A DNA stretch of 64,000 nt, from contig OZ024826.1 of NCBI GenBank assembly GCA_964016985.1, forward strand, positions 9,039,855-9,103,854. Direction: 5' to 3'. Shown here piece by piece: positions 34,021-47,180 of this stretch; the stretch's first letter is position 1; each line of letters begins with the position of its first letter. The position numbers and the translations under genes were made by a program. The notes below the pieces were generated by a model. That model saw only the letters and a program-made list of their open reading frames with translations. It was not told the DNA's origin and did no database searches. This DNA is from Anodontia alba (Eukaryota > Mollusca > Bivalvia > Lucinida > Lucinidae).

Positions 34021-35335
34021 TCCACATAAGTTCTTAAGAACAGTTGCTCTATTTAGGAAATAGTCGATATAATTTAGAAAAAAAAAAAGAGTTTTTAATG
34101 CATAATACCGATAGACTTGTTTCAGACGTTTAGCAGTAAGAAATTTATTACAGTTGTTAAAGTCACTACCTTAACTAGATTTCTAGGCCGAACAGGTTGA
34201 GAAATGAAAATTGGGCCTTTAATGCAAAATATTGTGCTGTATTAAGCTGAAGTTTTATAATATATTTCATCAAACATTTGTTAAAAATATATTATATCGA
34301 TATTTAGCCATTACAGAGACGCTGAATTAAATATCTCAGTGACAGTTGCTTGGTTTTATTCAGAGAGAGAAAACAGGTGAGAGAAAGCTGCTCCACGTAC
34401 GAAAATAGACCATAGAACCTACGCGAACAGCGAATATCAAGACGAGAGTGCGCTGTTGACATACACAATAAAGGGACCTTGTTGAAGATCAACCGGTGGC
34501 CCAAAGAAAAATACCTAGAAAATGCCACAATCACGAAGAAAAGCCCTCCCGAAGCATCAAAGGATGGAGAAAAGTCTCGTAACAGAGCAGAAAAAATAGC
34601 AACAAGAGGTGCAGGCTTAGCATCCCTTCATTATTAAGCCGCCGGCTGTCAAAAAGGCCTGAGGGCATATACAAATAGCAAAGCCCTATACTTGTTAAAG
34701 ATGTTTTAGAGCATACCAGAAAGATTTTCCAATTCAAGTTACTCTACATTCCAAAACTGTTATCAAGCAGTAAACATTGTGCTGAAGGTACGTTCGGTTA
34801 AGTGGAGTAACCATAGAAGCTTCTGTAAAAGTACATGGTTTTACACTTTTCACAAACAAGCCAGCTGATGAATTAAGCGGACCTTATGGTTTTCCTTTTT
34901 TTTTTAAATGCGCATGTGCAGTCTCCTATTTGGATTACAGACACGCGTGTTTCGCCTGAAGCTTTCACAAGTCCGTGCTACATGTCTGCGAAAAACAAGA
35001 GCTCTGGCAAGACCGCATTTATGCGCGGGTTTACCTGAGCCTTTGCTGGTCGCCTTTTTTGATAAATACCCTTTTCTAGTGTGCTGGCTAAATTATTCTT
35101 GTGTTATAAGGAAGGAAAATGCAGTTTTAAAGAAAATCATATATCTGATGTGCCACGCAATAATATGAATCTTATTGCAGAAGCGGGAAAAAAGGTCCAC
35201 ACAGTCTTACTTACTCCTTTATAAAATAAATAGATATAATGCAAAAATAAATGGATAATGCAAAATAAACCGATAAAAAAAGAAAACGGCTCAGCTGAAT
35301 TACTTAGTACATCATTTAGGCCGCGCCATGTAAAA
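34021..35335. other. Intron, no gene recognised
   Basis: A weak match to the Penelope-like terminus on minus lies at about 34515-34556 (TGCCACAATCAC and AGCCCTCCC words in order). Nothing else is recognised. The minus ORFs 34304-34534 and 34531-34737 have no domain. Confidence 0.35.
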
Positions 35336-35560
35336 AAGTGTCTTTGGCCATACGTAGACAGCGAAGGCCCAGATCCACCCATGCATCAGCGCAGGCTGAT
35401 CAGGGCGTTCACTGCCCGCTATGAGAATTGTTGAAACTATGAAATATATAAATGGAGAGCACATGCCCGGATGATACTTTGCGCATGCCCATGATGATCT
35501 GAATCTGCGCATTTTGCTCATTCTGGAAGGCACGTTTTCGCTTGGCGCGGCCCATATGCC
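35336..35560 (-). repeat. Interspersed repeat next to exon C donor
   Basis: On the minus strand its end shares CTGGGCCTTCGCT, a GTATG.CC word and AAGACAC with 62019-62076. It also shares GCGCATG-rich words with 61860-61990. It ends about 20 bp from the splice donor of exon C. The family is unknown. Confidence 0.5.
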
Positions 35561-35578
35561 CTTTTATCTAGTACTTAC

Positions 35579-35766
35579 GCTAATGAACTGGTTCTGGCAT
35601 TGGTCTTGCAGTTTTATGTCCAAGATCGAAAGTTCTATAGTTTCATGATCGCTTGCTTTTATTACCCATGTACAATTTATGGTAGTGTTCATTTTGTCGC
35701 TAAAAATGTCAGCACTAAATCCAAAGTGTCCAGTTGCATTTTCCAGAACATCCCCACAAACAAATC
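35579..35766 (-). CDS. Multi-CUB-domain gene, exon C
   Basis: The exon is 188 bp, with acceptor ATGTTAATATAG and donor GTAAGTACTAG. It has two leading bases that complete a Gly codon with the last base of exon B, then 62 codons. It encodes the first half of a CUB domain: FVCGDVLENATGHFGFS, then ADIFSDKMNTTINCTWVI, IELSILDIKLQDQCQNQ and FIS. It ends phase 0, matching exon D. There is no internal Met-initiated ORF of note, so ORF-based prediction misses it; I found it by frame and motif. Unlike exons A, D and E, it lacks the acidic DxDxDG loop. Confidence 0.8.
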
Positions 35767-36789
35767 CTATATTAACATAAGCATCAAGTCAGGTAGCATT
35801 AGTTAAATTAAGATATGGTGGTGGCATATTTCTACTTTCCAATTACCAAACATTTCTCCTTGTTCTTGTCGGGGTATCCGATATTTGTCAAGCTATCTCT
35901 TAAGTGATATGCCGTCCAGATGTTCATCAAATTATCTAGACACTGAGTTTACAAGATATCCACCCAATTAAGCAAACCAAATAGCATCTTGGATGTCTGA
36001 CAAATAACGAGGCACACACTCTGGCTGCAGATTTATTCCACAATATAGATAGATAAATAAATAAATAAATAAATGATAAATAGTGTATCTATATAAAACG
36101 CAATGACGCTAGATGCATAACTCGTCAGCGGAGGCAGCTTCGACAAAATAGTTATATTTACTCGCTTCTGCGAATGATTCCTATCTACAAAAAACGAATG
36201 TTCTCCCCTTTTTTGCCTTGGTAGCAAAATAATTTCTTTCAGCCTGTACCACTTTTCAAAAGAGATATCGTGTTTACAAAGACAAACAAGAAGTCACATG
36301 GTTAAAAGGATGGATAATCTACCAAAATCTGTAAAACTCTTTTATTCGAGAACCCGTAAGGTTATAACATATACGGTATTTTAGCAAACAATGTAGGGCT
36401 AAACAAGATGCTTCTTTAAAAAGAAGCCAAATAAAAAGTCTGCTGCTGACTGTTAAATAAAGCAAACAAAAAAAAAAAAAAAAAAAAAAAATGAAAATTG
36501 GACTGCTTTGAATGTTAAATACAGCAAAAAAGAGAAAAGTTGACTGCTCTGTTTATTGTGTAATTACTGCAATGCAATGTGAAACAATATAAAATGTGTC
36601 ATTCAGTGTTTACATTGTTATATCCCTTACCAGATGCTCTTCAAATGAAAAGTCGACACAGTATATTAATCCATCGATGCGGCAAGTAGCCGAGCTGATA
36701 CACTAATAAATAGGTTTCGATGATTTAAAGTCGTTTTAATTGGCCTTTTGACGTTATCAAGCATTTTCGTGTTTACTGAATGTCAATTC
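35767..36789. other. Intron between exons B and C, right part
   Basis: No gene. It holds an (ATAA)n tract at about 36046-36074 and an A-run at about 36469-36492. Confidence 0.45.
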
Positions 36790-37215
36790 TAATCAAAACG
36801 TTAAACTATAATACCACGACATGAACGCGTCCCGGGTAAATAACTCTGTCGAACATCGGCGAAATTTGCCCGTGAGCAATCCCAAACTAAATTTCCTTAC
36901 TATCAATGCATGTACCAAGTTGGTTAAAATCCCTTGGCATTTACTTAAGTTCACATCCGGAAACGAAAATATGTGCGTGTCTCGGGCAGATAGCTCCGTC
37001 AAAATTTGATAAAATTTGCCCATTAGCACTCCTAAACTAGATCTTCATAATATTAATGCATATACAACGTTTGGTGAAAATCTACTGATGTTTACTCAAG
37101 TTATCATCCGGAAACGAAATACGGATTGACGTACGACGGACGGACAGACACACAGACGCCCAACGTAAAACCATAATACACCGCCACTATTGTGTGGCAG
37201 GGTATAAAAGGTATG
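36790..37215 (+). mobile_element. Non-autonomous element with two ~140-bp tandem units
   Basis: Two diverged units each contain ATTTGCCC, an AATGCAT word, TTTACT.AAGTT and CATCCGGAAACGAAA. They are followed by GACGGACGGACAGAC and a terminal hairpin (GCCAC / GTGGC) next to AGGGTATAAAAGG. The layout resembles 2041-2560 and 43601-48752. The ORFs on both strands here are spurious. Confidence 0.55.
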
Positions 37216-39354
37216 TTATTTCGATAAGTTTTAACATTGTAACTGATTGCCATCAAGTTTCTCATGGTAGATACAGTAATAAAACATCTATACGCGGTTA
37301 CACTTTTGTATTTGAGATCAGTTTATGAATTATCCCATTTATCTAAAGACATGTAGACTACACTTAAATAAATAAATAAATAAACAAATAATTTTGTCAT
37401 AAACAAAACAACATTACATGGATTGATAATAATTCCATGTGAAATCTTTCTCAAATGTTTTGATAATAAAGAAAACATTACTTAACCTCTACAATCACGA
37501 GCGCGTGTGAAAAGGAGGTATATTCATTGTCGGTAAATTATGACACTCGTTTGATGAAATGGATGATTTAGTACCTAAATAAACTAATCAAACGCCTGTC
37601 GAATGAGAGGCACGTGCCCTAATAAAACCCCGCTTCGGATAAGGCGGTATTCTATTGCTTTTCAAAGCAAATCTGGGGTCTTTATAGAAGCTCAACACGG
37701 AAAGGAGGTGTTTGAGGTGCAACACCATAATACCAGCAACCTGACATTTGTGTCTAGCGATGACTTGAATCAGCTTTGGCATCCGTTTAGCCAGATAAGA
37801 ATTTTCGCTGCAAGTTCAGTGGATGGCTATTTATAGGAGCACGAATAGACTGATTTCAGCTATTACCCAAAACGTTTGTTCTTTTTTACTTGCGGGCAGC
37901 GATTATTAACCATACGGGACGGATGATTAGGCTGACTGAGTCTTCGCTGGGTGCGCAGGTAATCCTATAATGCCATTGTGCTTCGGTTCACTTATATGTC
38001 ATGAAACACATCCGTTAATCGTTGAATGATTGCATGAAAGGGACAATAATTTAGGAGAATACCTGAAAGAAGAAAGTAGAAGCAGTTCAGTTGACTGTTT
38101 TTGTTAGTGTTCCAGTACAACAAATTGATTTCAGTCGTATTTCCTGAATTTATTTGTTTATTTATTTACTTATTTATTTGAACGGAACCTTGTTTCTGCG
38201 TGGAAATAAATGAAAATGACATCCAAAAACACGGCAGTTCAGTTTAGGGTAAACGAATTTTTCCTTTCATTTTAAGTCTCTAAGCAACAGTTTGACTATA
38301 AAAACTACTACAGTGGAGCTATAAAATCCAGTTTGACACCTTAATGTAAGACGATTTCATTTATAATAATTATTTGTAGCCAATTGATGCGTTACCATCT
38401 TAGAGCACCTCTATAGATTGCCCCCCCCCCCCACCCCCGCCTCGATTTTAATCTCGATGAGATAACGCCGATGACAGTTTGCATGAAAAGCCGAAGTCTA
38501 TTTCCTGGGAAAAGTAATTAAAACGTTACAAATTATTGTGTGCTGAATTTTTTACCCAGCATGAAACAAACACAATGGAGCGTCTTCATAATAGGGTTTG
38601 TTACAGCACGATTGTGGATATAAGACAGTTCACAGATGGAGCCCAGAATTGTGGATATGACAGTTCACAGACGGAGCCAAGAATATGTTGTATCTAAACA
38701 AGCATGTACAGATCATACAGACAAACGGTCATAAAAGGTCATTTTATATATAATCTATAAGTTTTGGTTTAAATACATTTCGCTTGTTTACCCGACATGA
38801 GTTGCATTCAGTTAAGCGAGACGTTCGCAGCTACTCGCAAACAAAAGCAAAACTTTCCATTCATTTGTGACAGTTTTCTGGAGAGGGTAGAGAATATCCG
38901 CAAATTAATCTCAAGCTGTCTTTTGGCACAACCAAAATGGCGGCATATGCGAAAAAAAATTGTATGCTTGTTCGAGACAAGATATGAATATGTTTACTGG
39001 GTTGATATTATTTATTTGATTCTATATGAAATTAAGAATTATTAATATGCTATCCCATGTAATATCAAGGCTCGCCAACGAGAATAACAACTATTCTCTA
39101 CTGTGAGGTCACCTAAGACGTGGTGTTTACAATAGCCTTTCAGAAGGTGGCAAATCATTTTTGAAAAACTCTCATGAGTGATTTGCTTTATTGAATACGG
39201 CCTTATTTTAAGATTATAAAAAACGGACAGAACCGAAATCTTTTATATCGAAACAGACCAAAATGAACACTCACTGTAAACATTAGGAGTTCATTAGAAT
39301 GATAATATTTTGCTCCCTATTGTGGTTGCTTTAGAATTAACAGAGGTGTTCAAA
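37216..39354. other. Intron, no gene recognised
   Basis: Contains (ATAA)n near 37368-37392, (TTTA)n near 38152-38180, a C-run near 38420-38442, and a ~33-bp tandem duplication (TTGTGGATAT, GACAGTTCACAGA) at about 38611-38690. No domain is seen in any ORF. Confidence 0.45.
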
Positions 39355-40813
39355 TGGTTAACAGAGGTTTCGCCACTTGCAAGGTTGCAATATGTGCAGT
39401 TTCGCCCCACAGACACTTTCGCGGAAAAGGTTTTGCTACCTAGTACCTACACGTGTTCACATCTGCAAGTTCGCTACCTGTGTTTTTGCCACTAATTAGG
39501 ATGAAAATAGTTCTAAATGTACTTGGATGAGCAAATTAAATTTTATTATATACTAAATACATTTGTAAAGCATATTATATTATTATTAAAATACAATAAC
39601 GAAATACAGACGAAACGGCCCCAGACCAAAAGTGTCCCTACTAAAACTGCCGCAGTTCAAATAGGACCCAAAGCGGCCAAAACAAGTATGAAACGTTTAT
39701 GGTAACAACCAAACCTTACTGAATGCACTGTTTTATCAATGTAATTGTGTAGTATGGTATATTGGCATGCTTGGATATTTTTTAAAAGGAGGTTTGCTCA
39801 TAAACTTTATTTTAGCACATGAAGAAATATTACCTGGGAATTAAACATCTAGTGTTTGCGCAAATCACCTGTTACAGCAAATTAGTCATGCGGTATTACC
39901 TGTATGTAAAGTTGGTCTTAATTACTGTCACCTACTGACACTAAAAAGACTCAGAATGACAGTTAAAATACCAGTCAGTAGAACTAAAAGATGTACCACA
40001 GTTTTAGCATGGTTGGAGGTTTTTTTAGCGTGTAGCTGATCAAGGCGTGTGTTCTGCTTTCTTTTACGTCATTACATAGGCCATGGGAATAGAAATGGTT
40101 AGAAGCCTGATGATCTGATGGAAGTGCTTCGTAAATGAATAGGGGCTATATGTTTGGGCGTAACATAAAAAAACAGTTTGATCTGATATGGGTCTGAAGG
40201 TTTGTCCAGGCCTGTTTCACTGTAGAATATGTGCAGTAATAATGTTGCTGCACTCTTAATCTGATTTAGATCCATACTGTTATAAATAGCTTAAACTTAA
40301 AAAAGTCTGATCTGACCAAAGTCAACACTTAAATTTGAGTTTCTATCAGGTTTGTTTATCAAACCATGTACAATAATTTATAGTAAACACTGCTCCTGAT
40401 CTGACCTGGGTTGACAATATTATACAATGCATGCAATGACAGCAGTGTATTCTGATACTACTCTTTGCTCAGACCTGTTAGGGCTATTGTTTTCTGTAGT
40501 TAGTGCTCTTTATCTGATCTTTGACGACAGTTATCATGGCTTAAAAAGAAAAAAAAAAAAGATTCTGGTCTGATTTGGGTCTACGCTGTTTGTTCATACC
40601 TGTTTGTCCGTTCACTAACGGTAATTACTGTATGTACGTAGACAACACCGTTTCGCTTAGCATGCTTTATTTATATACCGGTCAACGAAAAAAAGCCCAT
40701 GGAGCCGGAAAGACTCAAAACTTTCCTAGTGGCGAAATCTCCACCAAGAAAAAGTCGCGAAAACTACAAAGTAGCGAAACCGCTAGTGACGGTACTGCAA
40801 AGTAGCAAAAACC
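39355..40813. repeat. Inverted pair of GTAGCGAAA-type repeat patches
   Basis: 39355-39495 carries TTTCGCCAC / GTTCGCTACC words, and 40725-40813 carries their complements (GTGGCGAAA, GTAGCGAAAC, GTAGCAAAAA). These are two short degenerate arrays of the same ~12-bp motif in opposite orientation. Between them is AT-rich sequence with recurrent TGATCTGA words (40180-40575) at irregular spacing. No gene is seen. Confidence 0.4.
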
Positions 40814-41531
40814 CTGACAACTGCTCAGATCTCTCGCATAACTTCCCCTTTCAGAGGTGTGCATTTGTAGCACATCTCTAATTGCTGATTGGAAAGATTT
40901 TTGAAAAGCTTAAAAGCGTGCTTATTGTAGCCCAAACTATTTGCGAAAGCTAATAATTATTAAGAAGCAATTTGTGTTTGTGTTCATTTCAGCTTATTTC
41001 GGCTAATTTATACACACCGCAGCGATAGTCGGATAATAGAAGTATCCGCGTCAGGTTTGAACTGGTTTACGTAATTTCCTACAGCCACGAATGAATGCTA
41101 ATTAGTAACTTAGGGAAGTAGTCTGCACTGGAGTAAAATGCTCCATTTCAAAGTGAACACTATGGAAAAAAGTCCGGACCTTTCCAATAAAGGGGCATGT
41201 GGCTTCATTACATAAGGGTTTACACTGCTTCTCATTCTGCTGTTGGTTGTTTGACTATCATCAAGCTTTCAAACAATGATTATATTCAAATCTTCTACGC
41301 CAGTACTATAGGGGTTTAGTGGGTAGCATACGAATATTCTCATTCGCTGATGTTTGTTCCTTAACATGTGGTAATTTCGACCGCGCCCAACCAAATTCTA
41401 TCTGAACTATCGTTCATTCACAGTTTGCGCATTGGTTGGCGTGCGTGGCGTGATTGTGACTCTTCTTGAACGTCGTCTATGCTATTTTGATAGGCATAAG
41501 ATATTTGAAAACGCAAGTGAATTTAGCTTAC
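40814..41531. other. Intron, no feature recognised
   Basis: Sequence just downstream of exon B. No repeat or gene is recognised. Confidence 0.4.
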
Positions 41532-41694
41532 CATACAACTGTAAGTATGTTGCACTAAATCCTTCATAAACAATGCCCAGATCTGTGTGGAAATGTACAA
41601 CCAAAACGTTGGACGAAGTTGATATGACAGGTGGTGGAATAAAACCACAATATACTCCAATCACAAAATCTTCATATTGTGCTCTCTCATATAG
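41532..41694 (-). CDS. Multi-CUB-domain gene, exon B
   Basis: The exon is 163 bp (phase 0 start, phase 1 end), with acceptor ATTAATAATTTCAG and donor GTAAGC. It encodes the second half of a CUB domain: LYERAQYEDFVIGVYCG, FIPPPVISTSSNVLVVHFH and EGFSATYLQLY plus the first base of a Gly codon. Exon A ends phase 0 before it, and exon C supplies the missing two bases after it. The visible Met-started ORF covers only part of the exon. Confidence 0.8.
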
Positions 41695-41710
41695 CTGAAA
41701 TTATTAATCT

Positions 41711-41945
41711 ATGAGCCAGCGCACTACAAAACCTATTATAAGACTTGTGCGACCACCGAAGACACAGATCAGTCTGTGTGTCCGCGCAGTCTGTTCAGTC
41801 ATCGTTGATCGAATGTGCCTTCTACACCGGGCTATCCAAAGAGGAATAAACAAACACCCTTGCCATACTGAATAAACATAGAGGCTGATCTGTCTTTGCT
41901 TGTTAAACAGATCTTATTGTAGGCTTTGTCGTGCACTGGGTCTTA
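41711..41945. mobile_element. MITE, family C, copy 2
   Basis: The left end, AGCCAGCGCACTACAAA, and right end, TTTGTCGTGCACTGGG, match each other and the 12397-12567 element. It is about 235 bp with an internally different body. It sits 16 bp upstream of the acceptor of exon B. Confidence 0.75.
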
Positions 41946-42579
41946 TGTATACATATTATTCTATATGTATCATTATATATCTGACAAATACAAAACTCTT
42001 TTAAGTAAATTAATGATTATGCTGATACATTGTCTTACGAACAACTGCTAACAAAGTAAAAAGTATTTTAGGTCCGTCTCTCTCCACACACACTGTACAG
42101 CCTTGCATACCACACATCAACTCACAAAATCTGTCAAAATGGTTTTGTTTCCTTTCCTTCTACGTGGGAACAAATTCAAGCCTGTTTTAAGTAGATGCCT
42201 TTAAAGAGAGTTTTGATGTAAATGGAAGAAGCTGGCAAGGAATGTAATTTGGAGTTGCATTAGAATTGAGAGTGAAGTTTGGCGCGAGTACAACTAGTTT
42301 CAGACCCATCTTTAGTTTTATTCTATAGATTGTTAAAGGACGGTTCCTCTGTTGTTGATTTTCTTTGTTTTTCTGTTTAAGCGTTGAACTGAATAGTTCA
42401 TATGTTGATTTTCTTTGTTTAAGCGTTGAACTGAATAGTTCATACGTGGCTTTTTTTTTTTTTTTTTTTTCATTGTCTATTACATACCTCTTGTTCACTT
42501 TGTGTCCTGGGGAGGCCTTGCTTCGTAACTGTGCCTTTCCCTTGGTATCTGCATCACTTATTTTGTTATTTGCTAAATA
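41946..42579. other. Intron, short tandem duplication
   Basis: A ~45-bp direct duplication (TTGATTTTCTTTG, AAGCGTTGAACTGAATAG) occurs at about 42355-42446, followed by a T-run. No gene is seen. Confidence 0.45.
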
Positions 42580-43571
42580 AAGTAAAAGAAAGGGCCAAAG
42601 AGTGACACAATCACAAGCCGCAGCCCTTCCAAGACACCAAGAGGAAGAGGAAACAGACAAAACCAAATAAGCACAAATCGAACAAACGTATGGAAGAGAC
42701 TAAGATTAGCTCTCTCTTCCCCAAGCGAGGTAATCGCAATGCTCAAAGGTCTGAAAAACACAAAAACAAAATAACACCAGGTAAGAATTAAAACAAATAG
42801 CCTCATAGAATGAACCACAAAGCAACAAAGAGTAATAACACCGCCTTAGAACGGTCAGTAGATCAAACTACCGGAGAGGGGGGAGGGGGTTGAGGAGGGG
42901 GGGGGGGGTTGGAGGGTTCAAGCATTTTTACAGCTAGCAAACTTCACCCTCGGTCCCGTTGCTACTCTTTGTACAGATATGCATAAAAATTTGGTTCGCA
43001 TAAAGGTTCCCAACTCAGTCAATGCATCAATACGAAAACAAAAACAGTCAAATTAATCACAATATAAACAAAACAATGAGTGTTAATGGCTAATTCTACT
43101 GTTTGCCAGAGTAAATGAAAACCAATCCTGGAACCACGGCGGGTCAAGCCAAAGACATCGTCAAGCCCAAACCAACTGGTTAAAGGTTTACGAAGAGACC
43201 ATCATTGAGTCTGAGGCCCGAACCGCAGTCGTGCAATTAAAGAGTGAAGCATAGCCATCAACAATGATTGGATTGATAATTAGGTATGCAGTCTGCCGCA
43301 TAATATCCAGGCTATAGCCAATTCTTTTATAACGGTTAATTTGTTTTCTGAATTGCTCCGAAAAGTTAGATTTCCCCCCAATTTTTCTAAATCTGTTCAC
43401 TAAGTCTACGTAAAATTCTGGTTCCGATATACCTTGTTGCAGAAGGGTTTTCAGACTGACGTTATAATTTTGTACAGAGGCACTGTATCTGAGATAAAAG
43501 TTCGAAAACGCCTTCCGAAGTTTAAAATAACGATAGCCCTGCTAAGAAATTTGGCAGTAAGGGCTTAATTA
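42580..43571 (-). mobile_element. Penelope-like element, 5'-truncated
   Basis: Minus-strand copy from the RQGYRYFKLRKAF region (43571) through ISEPEFYVDLVNRFRKIGG, RYKRIGYSLDIMRQTAYLI, NPIIVDGYASLFN and RASDSMM. It continues with the 3' untranslated region and the shared terminus near 42580. The G-tract (42873-42920 on plus) is expanded. The ORFs at 42187-42666, 42573-42818 and 43188-43400 belong to it or its flank. Confidence 0.85.
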
Positions 43572-45116
43572 CAAAACTAGAAATGTGTCAGTATGATACA
43601 GATGCCCCCGCCAATCCTCAACCACACGCAGGTATTTTGCAAAAAAATGAAGTTGAAAAAAAGGGCATAACTAAATCGAATTTGACCATATTTTATGATT
43701 ATATACCTGGGTATAAAATATAATCCAACATACAAATCAATATTTTTTTTACAAAAATATCGGAAGGAACCATCTTCTGAAGGTGAAAAAGGATCATAAC
43801 TCCCATAATAATGGGTTGATTTTACCCTACTTGGAACTTGACCTCTATTTCATGATTTTATACCTGTGTGTTAAATTGGAATTCAATACACTAATGTTTA
43901 CAAAAGATATCAAACTAAAACTATTTTTCAACATTGAAAAAAGGCTGTAACTCCAAATATAATTGGTGGATTTTACCCTAAATCAAACTTGACCTATATT
44001 TTACAATTATATGCCTGTATATAAAATATTAATCCAATTCACTAATCTTTTCGAAAGTTATGGAACGGAAACCATTTTTCGAAGTTGAAAAAGGGTCATA
44101 ACTCCAACAATAATTGGTGGATTTTACCCTGAATCCAATTTGACATACATTTTATGATTATATACCTGTGTATAAAATATGAATCCAATACACTATTTTT
44201 TTTTAAAAGATATGTAACGGAAACCATTTTAAAACTATTTTTCAACATTGATATAGGGCCGTAACTCAAAAATAATTGGTGGATTTTACCCTAAATCAAA
44301 CTTGACCTATATTTTATAATTATATGCTTGTGTATAAAATATGAATCCAATTTCACTAATCTTTTCAAATGTTATGGAACGGAAACCCTTTTACAAGGTT
44401 GAAAAAGGTAATTGGTGAATTTTACCCTAAATCCAACTTGACATACATTTTATGATTATATACCTGCATACCTGGATTTGCCTGTTCCAGTTATGTAAAG
44501 TCTGCTTCGGCTGCTGGGGCGAAAGAAATCATTACTATGATTCAACGGCCCAAATGGCGATGCAGCAGCATGTTGTGGAGCATGGAGAGCATGACAAGGC
44601 ACAAAAGAAGTCATGGTCATCAACTGCATCCGGGCTTAGCTCCAGATGTCCTGACACTGTCTTGCCTCTGGATCCAGCTAGGTCAGGATGAGAGAGTGAG
44701 GTTGACTCTGTGCGCCTCTCCCTCACTATAATCCAATTCACAGCGCATGCCATCTTAATCAGCAACACACATTCACAGCAAGCACATATATGCAAATCAT
44801 ACAAAAGCCCTGTGGCGATGGGCGAGCGGCGAAGCAGCAGGTTAGGAAATACTGGAAGCTGTAGTTGCGGACCTGCACACAGGCGGCTTGGTTCTATATG
44901 GTCGCTTTCCTTAAGAGCGAAGCAGTCTGGGGAATTCGGAAGCCGAACTGTGCGACTGGGCAGACCTTATTAGGATCGCACTGCTCACTCCCGTAGCATG
45001 GGGAAGGGGCTAGAAAAGATGCCCTAAACAATTGCCTGCTTCAATACTCCTGGCTGGTTAACCGCGATCAGCAGGAATCTCACTTAGCGGTCAAATAAGA
45101 AAGAAACAAGATACCT

Positions 45117-45870
45117 CTTACCATCGGCGCTTGGAATGTACGCAGCCTAATGGACAGTTCTAGTTCTGATAGACCTGAGCTCTAGTTGGTAGAGAACTTG
45201 ACCGATACAAGTTGAGATTGCAGCTCTTAGTGAGACTCGCCCTGCAGAAGAAGGGCTTTTAAAAGAAGTTGGTGCTGGCTACACTTTCTTCTGGAGTGGA
45301 CGCAAGAAAGAAGAGCGGCGTGAAGCAGGAGTAGGATTCGCCATCAAGTCACACCTCGTTAGCAAGCTTTCAGGACTTCCCAAAGGCATAATGCCTAATG
45401 ACGCTGAGACTTCCCTTATCTGGCAAGAGGCATGCAACAATTGTAAGTGCCTATGCACCCACAATGACCAACCCAGATGAGGTTAAAGACAAGTTCTATG
45501 ATGACTTGGATTCTGTAATTTCTGCAACACCCCGGACAGACACACTTATCCTCCTCGGGGACCTCAATGCCAGAGTGGACAGACCACCAGACCTGGGAAG
45601 GAGTGATTAGATCTGAAGGGGTAGGGAAGTGCAACTGCAATGGACTCCTCCTTTTAAGGAAGTGTGCAGAGCATGAATTACTGATCACCAACACAGTCTT
45701 CCGTCTACCAACTCGCAGAAAGACAACATGGATGCATCCTTACTCCAAACACTGGCATCTCATTGACTATGTCAGAGTGCGAAAGAAGGATAGACAGGAT
45801 GTCAGAGTGACTAAAACTATGTGTGGTGCAGACTGTTAGACAGATCACAGGCTTGTCAGCAAACTCATCC
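45117..45870 (+). pseudogene. LINE copy 1: AP-endonuclease domain
   Basis: Starts with TIGAWNVRSLMDS-like codons at 45118 (plus, shifted frames). It continues with FFWSGRKKEERREAGVGFAI, HATIVSAYAPTMTNPDEV and LILLGDLNARVDR (the catalytic GDxN region, about 45545-45590). KTTWMHPYSKHWHLIDYV and TDHRLV (the His-containing end motif near 45840) follow. At least three frame breaks and one in-frame stop (before TDHR) disrupt it. Confidence 0.85.
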
Positions 45871-46226
45871 TGCGCAGTCAGCATGTACGACGATCACAAG
45901 GCAAGAAGATGCCAAAAAAATTAGATGTCTCCAAGCTGAAACAAGACAGCAAGAGGCAAGCACTCGTCAACGATCTCTACAGTTCAGAAGATGTAGATGG
46001 GAGCTGGACAGTCTTCAGAGACACCGTTCACTCTTCAGCAATGGATTCCCTAGGACCAGTATCTTGCAAACACCAAGATTGGTTTGATGAGAATGACAAA
46101 GAAATTCAGGGACTCCTTGAAGAGAAACACCAAAAACAGAAGGTTTACCTCAGAAATACCAGCTCAGTATCTAGCAAGACTGCCTATTCAAACATATGAA
46201 AGACAGTTCAGACGAGGCTCAGAGAC

Positions 46227-47180
46227 ATGCAAGACTCCTGGTCTGAACACTTTGATGGTGTCCTTAATCGGCCATCATCTATCAATGATGAAGCTAACAA
46301 CAGACTACCACATGTAGAATGTAATCCGCTGCTTGATGAGCTCCCAACCGTCTCTGAAACAGTGAAATTAATAAAACTCCTGTCATCTGGCAAGGCTCCA
46401 GGATCAGATACAATATCTGCAGAGATATACCAAGCAGGAGGTCCTCCAGTTGCAGAGAAACTGACAGAGTTATTTCACATTATGTGGAGAAAACAAGCCA
46501 TCCCTCAAGAATTCAAGGATGCAACAATTATCCACCTATTCAAATGGAAAGGGAATCCTCAAGCCTGTGCCAATCATCGAGGCATCTCTTTATTGTCAAT
46601 TGCTGGGAAGATTCTTGCTGAGGTCCTGCTGAACCGATTGAATGAACACCTGGAACAGTCAGGCCTTCTACCAGAAAGCCAGTGCGGATTCAGGAAAAAC
46701 AGAGGAATGATAGACATGATCTTCACAGCACAACAGCTTCAAGAAAAATGCCAGGAATAGAATGTGGACCTCTACATTACCTTTGTTGACCTTACCAAAG
46801 CATTTGGCACAGTCAGTCGTGAAGGACTTTGGAAAATTATGGCAAAGTTTGGTTGTCCTGCCAAATTCATAGCAATGGTGCGGCAGTTCCATGATGGTAT
46901 GCTTGCAAGGGTCCAAAATGATGGCGAGTTTTCTGATCCATTTCCTGTGACAAATGGAGTTAAGGCTGTGTACTAGCTTCAACACTGTTCAGCATGATGT
47001 TTTCTGCCATGCTTACAGATGCTTTTGCTTTCCAAGATGGTGACAATGGCATACCTATTAGGTATCGCTCTTGTGGGAAACTTTTTCAACCTAAGAAGGT
47101 TGCAAGCTAAATCTAAGGTGCAGACAGAGATGCTAGACGAGTTCCTCTTTGCTGATGACATGGCCAAAGATGCTCCAACA
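46227..47180 (+). pseudogene. LINE copy 1: reverse transcriptase domain
   Basis: Reads LLSSGKAPGSDTISAEIYQA, FKDATIIHLFKWKGN, NHRGISLLSIAGKILAEVLL and ESQCGFRKNRGMIDMIF, then an in-frame stop at 46758. It goes on with LYITFVDLTKAFGTVSREGL (first catalytic Asp present), MVRQFHDGMLARVQNDGEF and NGVK, a frameshift, and finally LDEFLFADDMAKDAP (the FADD catalytic box is intact, near 47135-47165). Confidence 0.9.

Noticed and set aside
36793..37029. ORFs on both strands at 36.8-37.0 kb as small genes
   Set aside because: They fall within a non-autonomous element with two diverged tandem units and have no domain.
40180..40575. Recurrent TGATCTGA words as a tandem repeat
   Set aside because: The spacing is irregular (about 47 to 122 bp) and I could not define a unit.
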